Below, piece by piece: positions 6,557 to 8,334 of a stretch of DNA of 8,334 bases. The stretch is taken from positions 1 to 8,334 of the forward strand of contig JAQCIA010000078.1 in assembly GCA_027620105.1 (NCBI GenBank), in the 5' to 3' direction. The number at the start of each line of letters is the position of its first letter. Position 1 is the stretch's first letter. The position numbers were made by a program, and so were the translations under genes. The notes beneath the pieces were generated by a model. The model had not been told where the DNA came from and did no database searches. It was given only the letters and a program-made list of their open reading frames with translations. This DNA is from Verrucomicrobiota bacterium. Its GTDB lineage: Bacteria > Verrucomicrobiota > Kiritimatiellia > UBA8416 > JAIOPI01.

Positions 6557-7152
6557 ACGGCAGCATGGCAAGGCATACCGACGGATCCGCGCGCCGCGCC
6601 CGCGCCGGGTTTTCGCTGCTCGAGTTGCTCGTGGTCACGATGATCATGGCGGTGGTGGTGTCGGCGATTGGGTTCTGTCTGGCGGGCGGGTTGCGGGTGT
6701 GGGATGCGGCGCAACATTTCGGCAAGGCTGAGTCCGGCGGTTTGGTTGCGATGGAGTCGCTCTGCGGGGACTTGCGCAACACGTTCGCCTTTCAGGCGAT
6801 TGGCTTTCACGGGGAGCCGGGGTTGGTTGCTTTTCCGGGATTCACCACGCGTGAGGATCGCGATGCGGGTTTACGCCGCGATTTGAGTACGGTCCGGTAT
6901 TATGTGCGGGACGGCGATCTGGTGCGCGAAACGGTTTTGTATCCCGCTGGCGCGCGGATGGCCGAGCACCTGGCCTCGGGCGTGGCGGACCTCCGTTTCG
7001 TCTATCAGGATTCCGCGGGTGAGACCGTGGCGGCCACCACCAACCTGCCGGTCTGGGTGGATATCGCGCTGGTCCTGGAGGCCGGCGCCGATGATGATGT
7101 CGGACTGGCGTTGCGGCGCAGCGTGCGCGTGGTGGCGGGAGCGGCCTTATGA
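6553..7152 (+). CDS. gspJ: T2SS minor pseudopilin GspJ
   Basis: A 199-residue prepilin-like protein of normal GspJ length, placed at the pseudopilus tip with GspI and GspK. The leader is long and basic (MNGSMARHTDGSARRARAG), cut after G19, followed by FSLLELLVVTMIMAVVVSAIG with Glu at mature position 5 (E24). The body shows the GspJ pattern: a helix with VAMESLCGDLRN, a strand region with GLVAFPGFTTREDR, RYYVRDGDLVRETVLYP, and LASGVADLRFVYQDSAG, the counterpart of the family's L-x-x-GV-x-x-L-x-F-x-Y block. ATG at 6553 is chosen because it overlaps the stop of the preceding gene as ATGA; ATG at 6565 would shorten the leader but is also possible. It shares ATGA (7149-7152) with gspK. Confidence 0.88.
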   Translation: MNGSMARHTDGSARRARAGFSLLELLVVTMIMAVVVSAIGFCLAGGLRVWDAAQHFGKAESGGLVAMESLCGDLRNTFAFQAIGFHGEPGLVAFPGFTTREDRDAGLRRDLSTVRYYVRDGDLVRETVLYPAGARMAEHLASGVADLRFVYQDSAGETVAATTNLPVWVDIALVLEAGADDDVGLALRRSVRVVAGAAL

Positions 7153-7946
7153 AGCGCGGCGCAACCGCCAGCATTCTGATTCTCGCACTGTGGACGCTGA
7201 TGGTGCTCGCCTTTCTGGCCCTGGCCATCGGCGGATTTGTTTCGGCGGGGACGCAGACTGCGCGATTTCTGCAGAACGATGCCACGGCCATGGCGCTGGC
7301 GCAGGGCGGGGTGGAATTGGCCATCAGCGACATCATGCAGAACCCCAGCAATTTCGACGCGACCGTCCGTGGCGATGTCAGCGGTCTGGAAAGTCGCTTC
7401 CGCGAGAATGCGTCGCTGAATGGCGGCACGTTTTCGGTCTACTACACCTTCGATGACACCAATGCCAATGGCATCGTCACGAATTTCGGCGTGCTGCGGG
7501 AAAGCCTGAAGATCAACATCGACAATGGCGCGGGCACGGACACGCAGCGGTTGGTCCGGGTGCTCGACTGGCTGGGGGCGCCGCGCGACCTGGCGGACAT
7601 GCTTGTGTACACCTATCCGAGCAACAAGCTCAGCCAGAAAACCGTTGCGCCTGAATATATGAATCGGTATGGTCCCTATGAGGCGGTGCCTGAACTTTTC
7701 GCCGTGCGGGGAGTTGGAATTGCCCTGTTCGAGGGGCTTGAACCGCTGGTGACCCTGCGCGAGTTTGAGCGGCGCTACCCGGATCAAGGCGATGCCTGGC
7801 AGCGTCGGGAAAGTTACGGTGGCATCGCTGAGGGCCGAGTCATGGCCGGGGGGGCGGAGGGCGCTTCCACGGTGGTGGCAACGCGGCGGATCACCTTCGT
7901 TTTCGACCGCGTGACGACAAATCTCCTGTACTGGCGTGAGCACTGA
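7149..7946 (+). CDS. gspK: T2SS minor pseudopilin GspK
   Basis: A 265-residue tip pseudopilin, shorter than the usual 300 or more. The leader is only MKRG, then ATASILILALWTLMVLAFLALAIGGF. Mature position 5 is Ile and not Glu, which is the known GspK exception and supports the call. The body shows the GspK helix MALAQGGVELAI, a strand ESLKINID (117-124) matching the family's G-x-x-DE-x-G-K-x-N-x-N site, RLVRVLDWLG, then GPYEAVPELFAVRGVG (175-190) and LEPLVT, which correspond to the conserved EL-x-x-V-x-G...L-x-P-x-V-T block. The acidic DWxDxD loop usual before that block is missing, which may explain the short length. The start is set by ATGA overlap with gspJ, and a GGGAG site lies 7 bases upstream. 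Its end overlaps the next gene by 11 bases. Confidence 0.9.
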   Translation: MKRGATASILILALWTLMVLAFLALAIGGFVSAGTQTARFLQNDATAMALAQGGVELAISDIMQNPSNFDATVRGDVSGLESRFRENASLNGGTFSVYYTFDDTNANGIVTNFGVLRESLKINIDNGAGTDTQRLVRVLDWLGAPRDLADMLVYTYPSNKLSQKTVAPEYMNRYGPYEAVPELFAVRGVGIALFEGLEPLVTLREFERRYPDQGDAWQRRESYGGIAEGRVMAGGAEGASTVVATRRITFVFDRVTTNLLYWREH

Positions 7947-8334
7947 TAGAGCAAAGCGCGGACACGGTGGCCCCGTGGTCATCGTTGAAATCGGCAACGA
8001 CTGGCTGAAGGTCATTCAAGTCGACCGAGGTGGCGGCGGCTTTTCGCTGGCACGGGTTGCGCTGGACAAGCTCGATCCCATCCGCGGTCCCTCGTCGGAG
8101 CGTCTCGCGCCCCTGCTCCGTCCGTTCGCCACGTCAGGCGGCGTTGTGTATGGCTGTTTGCCCCGCCAATTGGCCACGGTGCGCATTCTCGAACTGCCTT
8201 CCACGAACCCGGTTGAAATCGGAGACATGGTGGAGTTGCAGGCGGGCAAGCTGACGCCCTACACCAAGGAAGAAATCGTCGCCGATTACAAAATCGTGGG
8301 ACCCGGGCGCGAGGGGTACACGAAGGTGATGCTC
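7936..8334 (+). CDS. GspL/PilM-like actin-fold protein, 5' part
   Basis: A partial gene that runs off the right edge with 133 codons visible. The protein starts with a short basic stretch and then VVIVEIGNDWLKVIQV, an ASKHA-type first strand pair. Further on are GGVVYGCLPRQLATVRILEL with PSTNP, then EIGDMVELQAGKLTPYTKEE and ADYKIVG. This order (acidic first strand with Gly-Asn, R-x-LELPS, E-x-x-DMVE, P-Y-x-x-EE, DY) is the one seen in PilM and in the cytoplasmic domain of GspL. After gspK, the gspL role is expected: recruiting GspE to the inner membrane. A transmembrane segment and periplasmic domain would lie outside the window. GTG at 7936, inside the end of gspK, is the only start-like codon upstream of the first strand; GTG at 7975 is the alternative. 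No clear ribosome binding site is seen. Confidence 0.8.
   Translation, partial: MSTDRAKRGHGGPVVIVEIGNDWLKVIQVDRGGGGFSLARVALDKLDPIRGPSSERLAPLLRPFATSGGVVYGCLPRQLATVRILELPSTNPVEIGDMVELQAGKLTPYTKEEIVADYKIVGPGREGYTKVML

Noticed and set aside
1..8334. CRISPR arrays, tRNA or rRNA genes, insertion sequences
   Set aside because: No spaced direct repeats, RNA gene signatures, transposase motifs or terminal repeats were seen; almost all sequence is accounted for by protein genes.

Overview
The window is a dense, high-GC, same-strand bacterial gene block; every supported gene is on the + strand. It looks like part of a Gram-negative chromosome. The type II secretion (T2SS) genes imply an outer membrane. 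The atypical F1-type ATPase, the divergent T2SS proteins and the weak ribosome binding sites would fit the Verrucomicrobiota/PVC group, but that placement is inference and no marker here proves it.

Region 1 (1-1846) is the end of an F-type ATPase operon: the 3' part of a gamma subunit gene (atpG-like), overlapping by 8 bases a complete beta subunit gene (atpD-like). Both are unusual. Gamma carries a tail of about 50 residues rich in Ala, Glu and Arg after its normal end. Beta keeps the catalytic residues but differs at several usually constant positions, and no epsilon gene (atpC) follows it.

Region 2 (1847-2003) is a 157-base non-coding gap holding small inverted repeats and no clear terminator or promoter.

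Region 3 (2004-8334, running off the right edge) is a T2SS operon: gspE (cytoplasmic ATPase), gspF (inner-membrane platform), a secreted or envelope gluzincin metallopeptidase with an HEITH motif, gspG (major pseudopilin), a GspI-position gene whose 5' end is frameshifted in this sequence, gspJ and gspK (minor pseudopilins), and the start of a gspL/pilM-like gene. From gspF to gspL-like, successive genes overlap by 4, 35, 4, 4, 4 and 11 bases, which points to one translationally coupled transcript. GspE would power pseudopilus assembly through GspL-like and GspF, GspG would form the shaft, and the GspI/J/K-like proteins the tip. No secretin (gspD), gspC, gspM, gspH or prepilin peptidase lies in the window.

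The points most worth following are the unusual F1 module, the metallopeptidase inside the T2SS operon, and the GspI-position gene. One added G near 6203 restores a single frame in that gene, but the restored protein has a plain membrane anchor and not a prepilin leader.
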